DNA from: Methylophilus sp.
GTDB lineage: Bacteria > Pseudomonadota > Gammaproteobacteria > Burkholderiales > Methylophilaceae
Length of the DNA stretch: 35,104 nt
Direction: 5' to 3'
Assembly: GCF_008015755.1 (NCBI RefSeq)
Contig: NZ_SSGF01000025.1
Coordinates: 1 to 35,104 of the forward strand
Shown here: one piece after another, positions 27,557 through 35,104 of the stretch
Layout of the letters: each line of letters begins with the position of its first letter
How positions within the stretch are numbered: position 1 is the stretch's first letter
Translations under genes and position numbers: made by a program
The notes under the pieces: generated by a model
Database searches by the model: none
Seen by the model: only the letters and a program-made list of their open reading frames with translations
What the model was told of the DNA's origin: nothing

Positions 27557-29362
27557 ATGAAACTAAAAAAAATCGCCTCGGCACTATTAATGGGTGTGTT
27601 TTCCTTCTCGGCTATCAGCTGGGCTGCCAGTCCTGAGACCCTGGAGAAAATCATTGAAAAAGCCGTGTCTGAGAACCCTGAGGTTCAGGCAAGCTTCCAC
27701 GCTTTTAAAGCGGCGGAGTTTGATGAGTCTGCTGCCAAGGGTAGATACCTGCCAAATCTGACGGTTGATCAAACATTCAGAAATCAGGAACGTCTGACAC
27801 CAAACGTTAATAATACTTACACGCCCAACCAGCAATCAACCTTGACCTTGCGCCAAATGATTTTTGACGGCCTGGCAACACCTTCTGAAGTCGGCCGCTT
27901 GGATCATGTGGCGAAATCTCGTTTTTATGAGTTGCAAGGACAAATGCAAGGGGTTGCACTCGATACCGCGACCGCATATTTTGATTTGTTGCGTTATCGC
28001 CGTCTGGTCTCTTATGCACAAGATAACTTTGTTGTGCACAAACAGATTTTCGACAAAATCAAATCTCGCGTCGACGCTGGCGTAGGTAAGAAAGTTGACC
28101 TTGAGCAAGCCACAGGCCGTTTGGCATTGGCTGAAGCAAACCTGTTGACTGAAACCACTAACTTGTATGATGTATCTGCGCGCTTTCAACGCTTGGTGGG
28201 CGAATTGCCGCCGGATAGCGTAAGTGAAGTGATGCTGACAGGTGACGGCTTGGCTGGTAGTGCAGACCAAGTGCTGGACGCGGCTTATAAACAAAACCCG
28301 AACATATTGGCAGCCATTGAGAATATTATCGCTGTCGAAAAATCAGTCTCTGGCAAAAAAGCGCCTTTTATGCCGCGCCTGGATTTGCAAGGTCGCAAAA
28401 TTATTGATGTTAATGATGCAAGCAAAAACAGCACATTGGCTGCAGATACTTTAGAAGTGACTGCAAGCTGGAACATCTTTAATGGTTTTACTGACAAATC
28501 CAACCTGGATTCTGCCGTCGAAACCTTAAATCGTTCACATGATTTGCGCGACAAAGCGTGTATCGATACCCGTCAGTTGGTGGCCATTGCCTATAACAAT
28601 ATTAAGCAGTTGACTGAGCAAGTTGCTTACCGTAAGCAGCATCAAGACTCTATCGAAAACGCGCGTTTAGCCTATCGTAAGCAATACGATATTGGTCAGC
28701 GTACATTGCTTGACTTACTGGATACCGAAAACGAATACTTCCAGTCTCGCCGTAACTTCACCAATGCTGAAATGGACCTGAGTACTTCTTACGCAAGAAC
28801 TTACGCTGGTCAAGGTTTGTTGTTAAGTAAATTAGGTGTGACTCGTGCCGATGTTGGCGAGTACCCGCGCGAAGAGTATATGGATCGCGAAAATGTGTGT
28901 AAGGCTGTTGTGCCTACACAGATTGTGCCAGACAAAGCAGCATTGTTAGCGAATGCCAAGCCTTGGGAAGGTGAAGCCTTTAAACCAAAAGCGCAAGAAA
29001 AAGCGACCATGAAATTCACGCCGCGCATCTTGTTCCAGGCAAATAGCGCAATTATCTTGCCAGAGTCTTACGCTGACTTGGATATTGTGTATGACGTTGT
29101 GAAAGAATGGGGTAACGACAAAGTTGAAATCGCCGGTCACACAGACAAGCGTAGTACCTCAAAAGAGAAGTACAACCTGCTCTTGTCTGAAAAGCGTGCC
29201 AAGGCTGTGGCTGATTACCTGGTTAAAAAGGGGATGGACGCTCAGCGTTTAGTAGTAAAAGGCTATGGTTTCTCACAACCGATTGCTGAAAATGATCCTG
29301 TGAACGGTAATGATGCCAACCGTCGTGTTGAAGTCATTCGATTCCAGTCTGTCGCGCAATAG
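27557..29362 (+). CDS. TolC-family type I secretion channel fused to OmpA-like domain
   Basis: This outer-membrane channel has the LapE position in the pathway. The 601-aa protein has a signal peptide (MKLKKIASALLMGVFSFSAISWA). A TolC/OEP region (about 26-430) follows, with paired coiled-coil repeats such as SPETLEKIIEKAVSENPEVQASFHAF and NARLAYRKQYDIGQRTLLDLLDTENEYFQ. A linker (about 435-484) leads to a complete OmpA-like domain (485-598). That domain has the GHTD motif with Asp530, LLLSEKRAKAVADYL with Arg547, GYGFSQPIAEN and NRRVEV; Asp530 and Arg547 correspond to the diaminopimelate-contacting pair. The Asp-Arg interval is 17 rather than the usual 15, a 2-residue insertion. The fusion should tether the adhesin channel to peptidoglycan. 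The adhesin gene is next, after a terminator. Confidence 0.94.
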   Translation: MKLKKIASALLMGVFSFSAISWAASPETLEKIIEKAVSENPEVQASFHAFKAAEFDESAAKGRYLPNLTVDQTFRNQERLTPNVNNTYTPNQQSTLTLRQMIFDGLATPSEVGRLDHVAKSRFYELQGQMQGVALDTATAYFDLLRYRRLVSYAQDNFVVHKQIFDKIKSRVDAGVGKKVDLEQATGRLALAEANLLTETTNLYDVSARFQRLVGELPPDSVSEVMLTGDGLAGSADQVLDAAYKQNPNILAAIENIIAVEKSVSGKKAPFMPRLDLQGRKIIDVNDASKNSTLAADTLEVTASWNIFNGFTDKSNLDSAVETLNRSHDLRDKACIDTRQLVAIAYNNIKQLTEQVAYRKQHQDSIENARLAYRKQYDIGQRTLLDLLDTENEYFQSRRNFTNAEMDLSTSYARTYAGQGLLLSKLGVTRADVGEYPREEYMDRENVCKAVVPTQIVPDKAALLANAKPWEGEAFKPKAQEKATMKFTPRILFQANSAIILPESYADLDIVYDVVKEWGNDKVEIAGHTDKRSTSKEKYNLLLSEKRAKAVADYLVKKGMDAQRLVVKGYGFSQPIAENDPVNGNDANRRVEVIRFQSVAQ

Positions 29363-29398
29363 TTGCAAAGTTTGTTCCGGCTTGCTTAGTCGGCAAAC

Positions 29399-29429
29399 AA
29401 AAAAGCGGTGCTTAGGCGCCGCTTTTTTT
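29399..29429 (+). terminator. Intrinsic terminator after the TolC-OmpA gene
   Basis: AAAAAAGCGGTGC pairs with GCGCCGCTTTTTT around TTAG (one G-T pair), followed by a T-run, 37 bp after the stop. It separates the channel gene from the adhesin gene, which therefore needs its own promoter between about 29430 and 29566. I see only a weak -10 candidate (TACAAT, 29491-29496) with no good -35. Confidence 0.88.
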
Positions 29430-29566
29430 ATATCTGCTATCCCAATCGAATGATGAGATTACATCCGGCAGGTTAGTCATAGTACCTTAGTACAATAGAT
29501 TTTCATTTTGCATTCGCGTTTAATACGACACTATCAGAATTGTCTCAATCATAAGTGAGGGTAAAA

Positions 29567-32500
29567 ATGGCTACAGTAATTGGAACTGTTACAAACATTC
29601 AAGGTATGGCTATCGTAGTGGATGCCAGCGGTAATCGTCATATGTTGAAAGTTGGTGAGGTGCTTCATGCAGGCGATAAAGTGATCACTGCCACCGGTGC
29701 TGCAGTTTCAGTAAAGCTGGCCAATGGCGAAACAGTCAATTTTGCTGAAGCACAAACAGTCAAGATTACTGACAATCTGGCCCAGGTTGATGTCTCAGAT
29801 GTGTCTGAAAATGCTGTCAACCAAACCGTTTTTGATGCGGTGCTGACCGCGTTGAATGAAGGCCGCGACATTACTGAAGTATTGGATAGCCCAGCTGCAG
29901 GTGAGGCAGGTAGTGATGGTAATGCCAGCTTTGTTAACCTTGATCGTATTCAGACTGACAATGCTGGTGGTGCCAACTATGATGGTGGTACGGGTGCGGG
30001 TGGTGCAGCGACAGGTGGCAGCATCGCGCCTAACTATGTTTATCTAACTCCAGCAAGTGGTGCGCCTGGTGTAGAGTTGATCGATGATATTGGTAATGAC
30101 GGTTATTTAAATGCCACTGAATTAAAAGGCTTGTCTACAACAGATGCAAAAGTCACTTTGCCTGCAGGTTTGGAGCCCGGTGATGTCGTTAATCTTGTTC
30201 ATAATAGCGGCACGATCAATGTGGTTTTGACAGCGGCAGACATTGCTACAGGTTCTGTTGTAATTGCTGTGCCTGTTCCTCCCACTGGAGATACTCTGAT
30301 TGTTACGGCAAGCATTACAAATCAGTCTGGTCAGACTTCAGCTTCTAGTTCAGACTCTGCGATTATTGACACCAACGTTCCAAATGGTGGCAACGCCCCA
30401 ACTGTAGAAATCACTGAAGATGCTAATAATGACGGCTTTATTAACCGTGCAGAATTAAACGGTGATATAGATGTAAAAGTGTCGTTCGCACCAAATTTGG
30501 TTGATGTGGGTGATATCGTCGTTGTTAAGTCTACTGGCGGTACTGTTAAGCAAGTGGTTATCTCAGCTAATGACAAAGCAAACGGTTTTATTACAACGAC
30601 TGTGCCAGCATTGCCTGATGGTGACACTGTTACCGTGAATGCAACCATCGTTGATGCGGCAAAAAATGAATCAAAACCAGGGAGTGACTCTGCAACCATC
30701 GACTTGAGTGCGCCAGATATTCCATCTTTTGTCGGTGTAGATGATGTTGGTCCAACCCAAGGCCTGATCGTTAACAACTCAACCATTGATGATAACAAGC
30801 CTGAAATTCGTGGCTCTAACGGCAACCCAGGCGATACCATTGCGATTTATGACAATGGCACCAAGCTTGGTGACACTGTTGTAAAACCTGATGGTACCTG
30901 GACATTTACGCCAACCACGCCATTAGCTGATGGTGATCACAGCATTACTGTCACTGCAACAGACCCAGCTGGTAACACAAGCAATCCATCTGCACCATTG
31001 GCTTTCACTGTCGACACGATTGCGCCAAATACACCGGCCTTTGAAGGTGTAGATGATGTTGGTCCAACCCAAGGTCTGATCGTTAATAACTCAACGATTG
31101 ATGATAACAAGCCTGAGATTCGTGGCTCTAACGGCAATCCAGGCGATACCATTACGATTTATGACAATGGCACCAAGCTTGGTGACACTGTTGTAAAACC
31201 TGATGGTACTTGGACATTTACACCAACAACACCGTTGGCTGATGGTGGTCATAGCATTACTGTCACTGCAACAGACCCAGCTGGTAACACCAGCAATCCG
31301 TCCGCACCATTGGCTTTCACTATCGACACGATTGCGCCAAATACACCAGCTTTTGAAGGTGTTGATGATGTTGGTCCAACCCAAGGTCTGATCGTTAACA
31401 ACTCAACCATTGATGATAACAAGCCTGAGATTCGTGGCTCTAACGGCAATCCAGGCGACACGATCACAATCTACGATAACGGCACCAAACTTGGTACAGC
31501 CCTTGTTAAGCCTGACGGTACCTGGACATTTACACCAACAACACCGTTGGCTGATGGTGGTCATAGCATTACTGTCACTGCAACAGATCCTGCTGGTAAC
31601 ACCAGCAATCCGTCCGCACCATTGGCTTTCACTATCGACACGATTGCGCCAAATACACCTGCTTTTGAAGGCTATGACGATGTGGGTACAATTCAGGGTG
31701 TCATTGTTAACAACTCTTCTATTGACGACAATAAACCAGAGATTCGTGGCTCAAATGGTAATCCTAATGACACGATCACGATTTATGACAATGGTACAAA
31801 ACTTGGTACAACCCTTGTTAAACCTGATGGCACCTGGACATTTACGCCAACAACACCATTGGCTGATGGTGGTCATAGCATCACGGTAACAGCGACAGAT
31901 CCAGCTGGTAACATCAGTGATCCGTCCGCATCATTGAACTTTACGATTGATACTGTTCCACCAGCGCTGTTTATTAGCCTGGACGCGAACGTTGCAGGTG
32001 ATGGCATTGTGAATGTGGCTGAGTCTACAGCCGCAGCAATTCCAGTGACCGGTACAGTAAGCGGCCAATTTAAAACGGGTGACATTGTCACGGTGACCGT
32101 CAACGGTAAAGACTTCACAGGTGCTGTGACTGCGGCAGGGACCTTCTCCATTAATGTTCCTGGTGCTGATTTGGCGGCTGATGCTGACCAAACAATCGAT
32201 GCGCGTGTTACGACATCAGACATTGCAGGTAATACCACGACAGCAACAGACACCCAGACTTACACAGTCAATCTGTTGCCGCCAGCACTGGCGATCAGCC
32301 TGGATGCAAACGTGGCAGGCGACGGCATTGTGAACGTGGCTGAATCTACTGCGGCAGCAATCCCAGTAACAGGTACCGTGAGTGGCCAGTTTAAAGTGGG
32401 TGATGTTGTTACCGTAACCATCAACAACAAAGATTTCACTGGCACTGTACAAGCTGGCGGTAAGTTCTCAATTGATGTCCCTGGCGCAGACTTGGCTGCT

Positions 32501-35104
32501 GACTCAGATAGCACGATCTTTGCAAGCGTGACAACGACCAACGCCGCGGGTAATAGCGCGACAGCAACAGATACCCAGACCTACACTGTGAATGTATTGC
32601 CACCAGCATTGGCAATTAGCTTAGATGCAAACGTTGCAGGTGACGGCATTGTGAATGTGGCTGAATCTACAGCCGCTGCGATTCCAGTGACTGGTACAGT
32701 GAGCGGCCAGTTCAAAACCGGCGACATTGTGACGATTACGATTAACGGTAAAGACTTTACTGGCGCAGTGGCGACAGACGGTACTTTCTCCATTAATGTG
32801 CCTGGTGCAGATTTGGCTGCTGATGCAGACAGCACAGTATTTGCGAGCGTGACTACGACAAACGCGGCAGGTAACAGTGCGACAGCAACAGATACACAGA
32901 CTTACACAGTAAACCTGTTGCCACCAGCGCTGGCAATCAGCCTAGATGCAAACGTTGCCGGTGATGGCATTGTGAACGCTGCTGAATCTACAGCTGCTGC
33001 GATTGCAGTAACTGGTACAGTGAGTGGTCAGTTCAAGGTTGGTGATACCGTGACTCTGACGATCAACGACAAGAGCTTCACTGGTACGGTATTAGATGGT
33101 GGCAAGTTCTCTATCAATGTGCCAGGTGCTGATTTGGCAGCTGATGCTGATGCCACAATTTTTGCGAGCGTGACGACAACAAACGCTGCAGGTAACAGCG
33201 CAACAGCCACTGACACCCAAACTTATACTGTCAACACAGCACCGCCAGCAGTTGCCATCAGCCTGGATGCAAACGTCGCAGGCGACGGCATCGTCAACGC
33301 TGCTGAATCTACAGCCGCTGCGATTCCTGTGACTGGTACCGTGAGTGGCCAGTTCAAAACTGGCGACATTGTGACGATTACGATTAACGGTAAAGACTTT
33401 ACTGGCGCAGTTGCGACAGATGGTACCTTCTCAATTAATGTACCAGGTGCCGATTTGGCTGCTGATGCAGACAGTACCGTATTCGCCAGCGTCACCACCA
33501 CCAACGCTGCAGGTAACAGCGCAACAGCCACTGACACCCAAACTTATACTGTCAACACAGCACCGCCAGCAGTTGCCATCAGCCTGGACGCGAACGTTGC
33601 AGGTGATGGCATTGTGAACGCCGCTGAATCTACGGCCGCAGCAATCCCAGTGACTGGTACGGTAAGTGGCCAGTTTAAAACTGGCGATATTGTGACGGTG
33701 ACGATTAACGGTAAAGACTTTACTGGTGCAGTTGCGACAAATGGTACTTTCTCTATTAATGTGCCTGGTGCAGATTTGGCAGCAGATCCTGACGCAACGG
33801 TATTCGCCAGCGTCACTACCACCAACGCTGCGGGCAATAGCGCGACAGCAACCGATACACAAACATACACGGTGAATGTCTTGCCACCAGCCGTTGCAAT
33901 CAGTCTGGATGCGAACGTTGCAGGTGATGGCATTGTGAACGTGGCTGAGTCTACTGCGGCAGCAATTCCAGTGACTGGTACGGTGAGTGGCCAGTTTAAA
34001 ACTGGCGACATTGTGACGGTGACGATTAACGGTAAAGATTTCACTGGCGCAGTTGCGACGGATGGTACTTTCTCGATCAATGTGCCTGGTGCAGATTTGG
34101 CAGCAGATCCTGACGCAACGGTATTTGCGAGTGTGACGACAACAAACGCGGCAGGTAACAGTGCGACAGCGACAGATACTCAAACCTATACAGTAAACCT
34201 GTTGCCGCCAGCACTGGCGATCAGTCTGGATGCAAACGTTGCGGGTGATGGCATCGTGAACGTCGCTGAGTCTACTGCTGCAGCGATTCCAGTGACTGGT
34301 ACAGTCAGTGGTCAATTTAAAGTAGGTGATGTTGTTACTTTGACCATTAACAACAAAGAGTTCACCGGCACAGTGCAAACTGGCGGTAAGTTCTCAATTA
34401 ATGTGCCGGGTGCCGATCTGGCAGCGGACTCTGACAGCACGATCTTTGCAAGCGTGACGACAACTAATGCTGCAGGTAACAGCGCAACAGCGACGGACAC
34501 ACAAGACTATAAACTGGCTGTAAATCCAAACCTGTTTGCAACGATTGCGCTTGATGCCAACTTCGGTGGTGATGGCATCATCAACATTGAAGAGGCAAAA
34601 GCGACTTCGATTACGCCAGTGACTGGTACTGTTGGCGGTGACGCTAAAGTAGGTGATCCAGTCGTTGTGACCATCAATGGTAAAGACTACAACACGACAG
34701 TGATTACACGCGCTGATGGCAAGCTTGGCTTCAGTGTGAATGTTGCTGGTAACGAGCTGGCGGCTGACCCTGATAAGACTATCGATGCAAAAGTCACTGT
34801 GACTGACAACGCTGGTAACACAGCAAGCCAGTCAACTCAGCTGACTTACAGCCTGGACCTAACGCCACCTAAAGCTGAGATTGCTTTGGACGCCAACTTC
34901 GGTGGTGATGGCATCATCAACATTGAAGAGGCAAAAGCGACTTCGATTACGCCAGTGACTGGTACTGTTGGCGGTGACGCTAAAGTAGGTGATCCAGTCG
35001 TTGTGACCATCAATGGTAAAGACTACAACACGACAGTGATTACACGCGCTGATGGCAAGCTTGGCTTCAGTGTGAATGTTGCTGGTAACGAGCTGGCGGC
35101 TGAC
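29567..35104 (+). CDS. Giant LapA-like adhesin with retention module (3' end outside window)
   Basis: The frame is open from the ATG at 29567 to the window edge: 1846 codons without a stop. The ribosome site GTGAGGG precedes the ATG. The N-terminal module (about 1-108, VIGTVTNIQGMAIVVDASGNR through ALNEGRDITEVLD) is the LapA-type retention domain. It is followed by PAAG (109-112), the expected LapG site, and a Gly-rich linker (about 128-152). Two divergent Ig-like domains follow (about 163-275 and 280-385), each with an EF-hand-like loop. Then come four 104-aa repeats, eight 107-aa repeats and at least two 112-aa repeats. A C-terminal RTX/secretion signal is expected beyond the window. It is probably a surface-attachment and biofilm protein exported by the preceding LapB-LapC-TolC/OmpA system. 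Confidence 0.92.
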   Translation, partial: MATVIGTVTNIQGMAIVVDASGNRHMLKVGEVLHAGDKVITATGAAVSVKLANGETVNFAEAQTVKITDNLAQVDVSDVSENAVNQTVFDAVLTALNEGRDITEVLDSPAAGEAGSDGNASFVNLDRIQTDNAGGANYDGGTGAGGAATGGSIAPNYVYLTPASGAPGVELIDDIGNDGYLNATELKGLSTTDAKVTLPAGLEPGDVVNLVHNSGTINVVLTAADIATGSVVIAVPVPPTGDTLIVTASITNQSGQTSASSSDSAIIDTNVPNGGNAPTVEITEDANNDGFINRAELNGDIDVKVSFAPNLVDVGDIVVVKSTGGTVKQVVISANDKANGFITTTVPALPDGDTVTVNATIVDAAKNESKPGSDSATIDLSAPDIPSFVGVDDVGPTQGLIVNNSTIDDNKPEIRGSNGNPGDTIAIYDNGTKLGDTVVKPDGTWTFTPTTPLADGDHSITVTATDPAGNTSNPSAPLAFTVDTIAPNTPAFEGVDDVGPTQGLIVNNSTIDDNKPEIRGSNGNPGDTITIYDNGTKLGDTVVKPDGTWTFTPTTPLADGGHSITVTATDPAGNTSNPSAPLAFTIDTIAPNTPAFEGVDDVGPTQGLIVNNSTIDDNKPEIRGSNGNPGDTITIYDNGTKLGTALVKPDGTWTFTPTTPLADGGHSITVTATDPAGNTSNPSAPLAFTIDTIAPNTPAFEGYDDVGTIQGVIVNNSSIDDNKPEIRGSNGNPNDTITIYDNGTKLGTTLVKPDGTWTFTPTTPLADGGHSITVTATDPAGNISDPSASLNFTIDTVPPALFISLDANVAGDGIVNVAESTAAAIPVTGTVSGQFKTGDIVTVTVNGKDFTGAVTAAGTFSINVPGADLAADADQTIDARVTTSDIAGNTTTATDTQTYTVNLLPPALAISLDANVAGDGIVNVAESTAAAIPVTGTVSGQFKVGDVVTVTINNKDFTGTVQAGGKFSIDVPGADLAADSDSTIFASVTTTNAAGNSATATDTQTYTVNVLPPALAISLDANVAGDGIVNVAESTAAAIPVTGTVSGQFKTGDIVTITINGKDFTGAVATDGTFSINVPGADLAADADSTVFASVTTTNAAGNSATATDTQTYTVNLLPPALAISLDANVAGDGIVNAAESTAAAIAVTGTVSGQFKVGDTVTLTINDKSFTGTVLDGGKFSINVPGADLAADADATIFASVTTTNAAGNSATATDTQTYTVNTAPPAVAISLDANVAGDGIVNAAESTAAAIPVTGTVSGQFKTGDIVTITINGKDFTGAVATDGTFSINVPGADLAADADSTVFASVTTTNAAGNSATATDTQTYTVNTAPPAVAISLDANVAGDGIVNAAESTAAAIPVTGTVSGQFKTGDIVTVTINGKDFTGAVATNGTFSINVPGADLAADPDATVFASVTTTNAAGNSATATDTQTYTVNVLPPAVAISLDANVAGDGIVNVAESTAAAIPVTGTVSGQFKTGDIVTVTINGKDFTGAVATDGTFSINVPGADLAADPDATVFASVTTTNAAGNSATATDTQTYTVNLLPPALAISLDANVAGDGIVNVAESTAAAIPVTGTVSGQFKVGDVVTLTINNKEFTGTVQTGGKFSINVPGADLAADSDSTIFASVTTTNAAGNSATATDTQDYKLAVNPNLFATIALDANFGGDGIINIEEAKATSITPVTGTVGGDAKVGDPVVVTINGKDYNTTVITRADGKLGFSVNVAGNELAADPDKTIDAKVTVTDNAGNTASQSTQLTYSLDLTPPKAEIALDANFGGDGIINIEEAKATSITPVTGTVGGDAKVGDPVVVTINGKDYNTTVITRADGKLGFSVNVAGNELAAD
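29891..29902 (+). other. Predicted LapG cleavage site (PAAG codons)
   Basis: Codons 109-112 of the adhesin read Pro-Ala-Ala-Gly, with the di-alanine at residues 110-111. In Pseudomonas fluorescens LapA the cut is between Ala108 and Ala109 in a TAAG context. The matching position and flanking acidic/Gly residues (SPAAGEAGSDG) support this as the release site. Confidence 0.85.
30741..31978 (+). repeat. Adhesin repeat family A: four 312-bp (104-aa) units
   Basis: The unit anchor (DDVG codons) recurs at 30741, 31053, 31365 and 31677, exactly 312 bp apart. Each unit carries VNNSTIDDNKPEIRGSNGNP, GTWTFTPTTPLADG and ITVTATDPAGN, typical of bacterial Ig-like adhesin domains. The first three units are nearly identical in DNA. 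The fourth is more diverged at its start (YDDVGTIQGVIVNNSSIDD) and end. Confidence 0.95.
31979..34549 (+). repeat. Adhesin repeat family B: eight 321-bp (107-aa) units
   Basis: The GDGIVN codons recur at 31997, 32318, 32639, 32960, 33281, 33602, 33923 and 34244, a constant 321 bp. Each unit has LDANVAGDGIVNxAES, TAAAIPVTGTVSGQFK, INVPGADLAAD and TTNAAGNSATATDTQTYTV. An extended calcium-loop-like motif (Asp, Asn, Asp-Gly, Asn, Glu) opens each unit. Identity is mosaic: roughly 85 bp around 33182-33266 recurs unchanged one period later. Confidence 0.95.
34550..35104 (+). repeat. Adhesin repeat family C: 336-bp (112-aa) units, second cut by window edge
   Basis: The GDGIIN codons occur at 34568 and 34904, 336 bp apart. 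The unit (LDANFGGDGIINIEEAKA, ITPVTGTVGGDAKVGDP, GNELAADPDKTID) is related to family B but longer. From about 34558 to 34768 the first copy is identical base for base to the second copy up to the window end. More copies probably follow. Confidence 0.93.

Noticed and set aside
33431..34378. A 315-codon minus-strand reading frame rich in Cys, His and Arg opposite the adhesin repeats
   Set aside because: It is an antisense shadow of the 321-bp repeats. It repeats with the same period, has no ribosome site or family resemblance, and the plus-strand frame is clearly the coding one.
30331..34500. Numerous further minus-strand frames in the adhesin (for example 30331-30840, 31873-32253, 33544-34080)
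   Set aside because: Each mirrors a repeat unit and contains no independent protein signature. They reflect low stop-codon density opposite a Gly/Ala/Thr/Val/Asp-rich gene.
30741..35104. Regular tandem repeats considered as a CRISPR or satellite array
   Set aside because: Units are over 300 bp, in frame and protein-coding, without the short repeat and unique spacer pattern of CRISPR.

Overview
The window looks like chromosome from a moderate-GC betaproteobacterium. The best guess is a methylotroph of the Methylophilaceae type. This rests on protein style, a PEP-CTERM protein, a surE-pcm-nlpD cluster, tamAB next to purB, and dispersed hairpin repeats. No 16S gene or methylotrophy marker lies in the window, so the placement is inference. 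No tRNA, rRNA, IS element or CRISPR array was seen.

Layout, left half. A dispersed-repeat copy (1-292) precedes mutS and a coupled nitroreductase gene. A PEP-CTERM protein and a thioredoxin with a WCDPC site follow, each ending at a clear terminator. A gene-free stretch (4859-5743) holds two more copies of the repeat in opposite orientations. An Lrp/AsnC regulator is divergent from leuA. Then comes a long minus-strand block. surE-pcm-nlpD plus a small membrane protein form one unit, with no rpoS after nlpD. purB, tamA, tamB, a NYN-LOTUS protein, wrbA, a HugZ-like protein and a DUF2069 protein are tightly packed and probably largely co-transcribed.

Layout, right half (20.2 kb to the end, all plus strand). 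This is a complete Lap-type system for c-di-GMP-controlled surface adhesion. lapG encodes the periplasmic protease and lapD the inner-membrane c-di-GMP receptor with degenerate GGDEF and EAL domains. lapB and lapC encode the type I secretion ABC exporter and adaptor. A LuxR-type regulator with a degenerate receiver domain follows. Next is an outer-membrane TolC-like channel fused to a C-terminal OmpA peptidoglycan-binding domain. Last is a giant adhesin gene, open for 1846 codons and running off the window. The adhesin begins with a LapA-type retention module and a PAAG site for LapG, followed by three families of tandem Ig-like repeats of 312, 321 and 336 bp.

Expected logic, from the Pseudomonas/Shewanella Lap paradigm: the LapB-LapC-TolC/OmpA machine exports the adhesin and the N-terminal module holds it in the channel. 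LapG cuts at the di-alanine unless c-di-GMP-loaded LapD sequesters it. The unusual parts are the channel-OmpA fusion, the pseudo-receiver regulator inside the export operon, and palindromes at the lapB and channel-gene promoters. Other points of interest are a predicted leaderless surE mRNA and a dispersed repeat whose hairpin stem varies with apparent compensation around a conserved loop.
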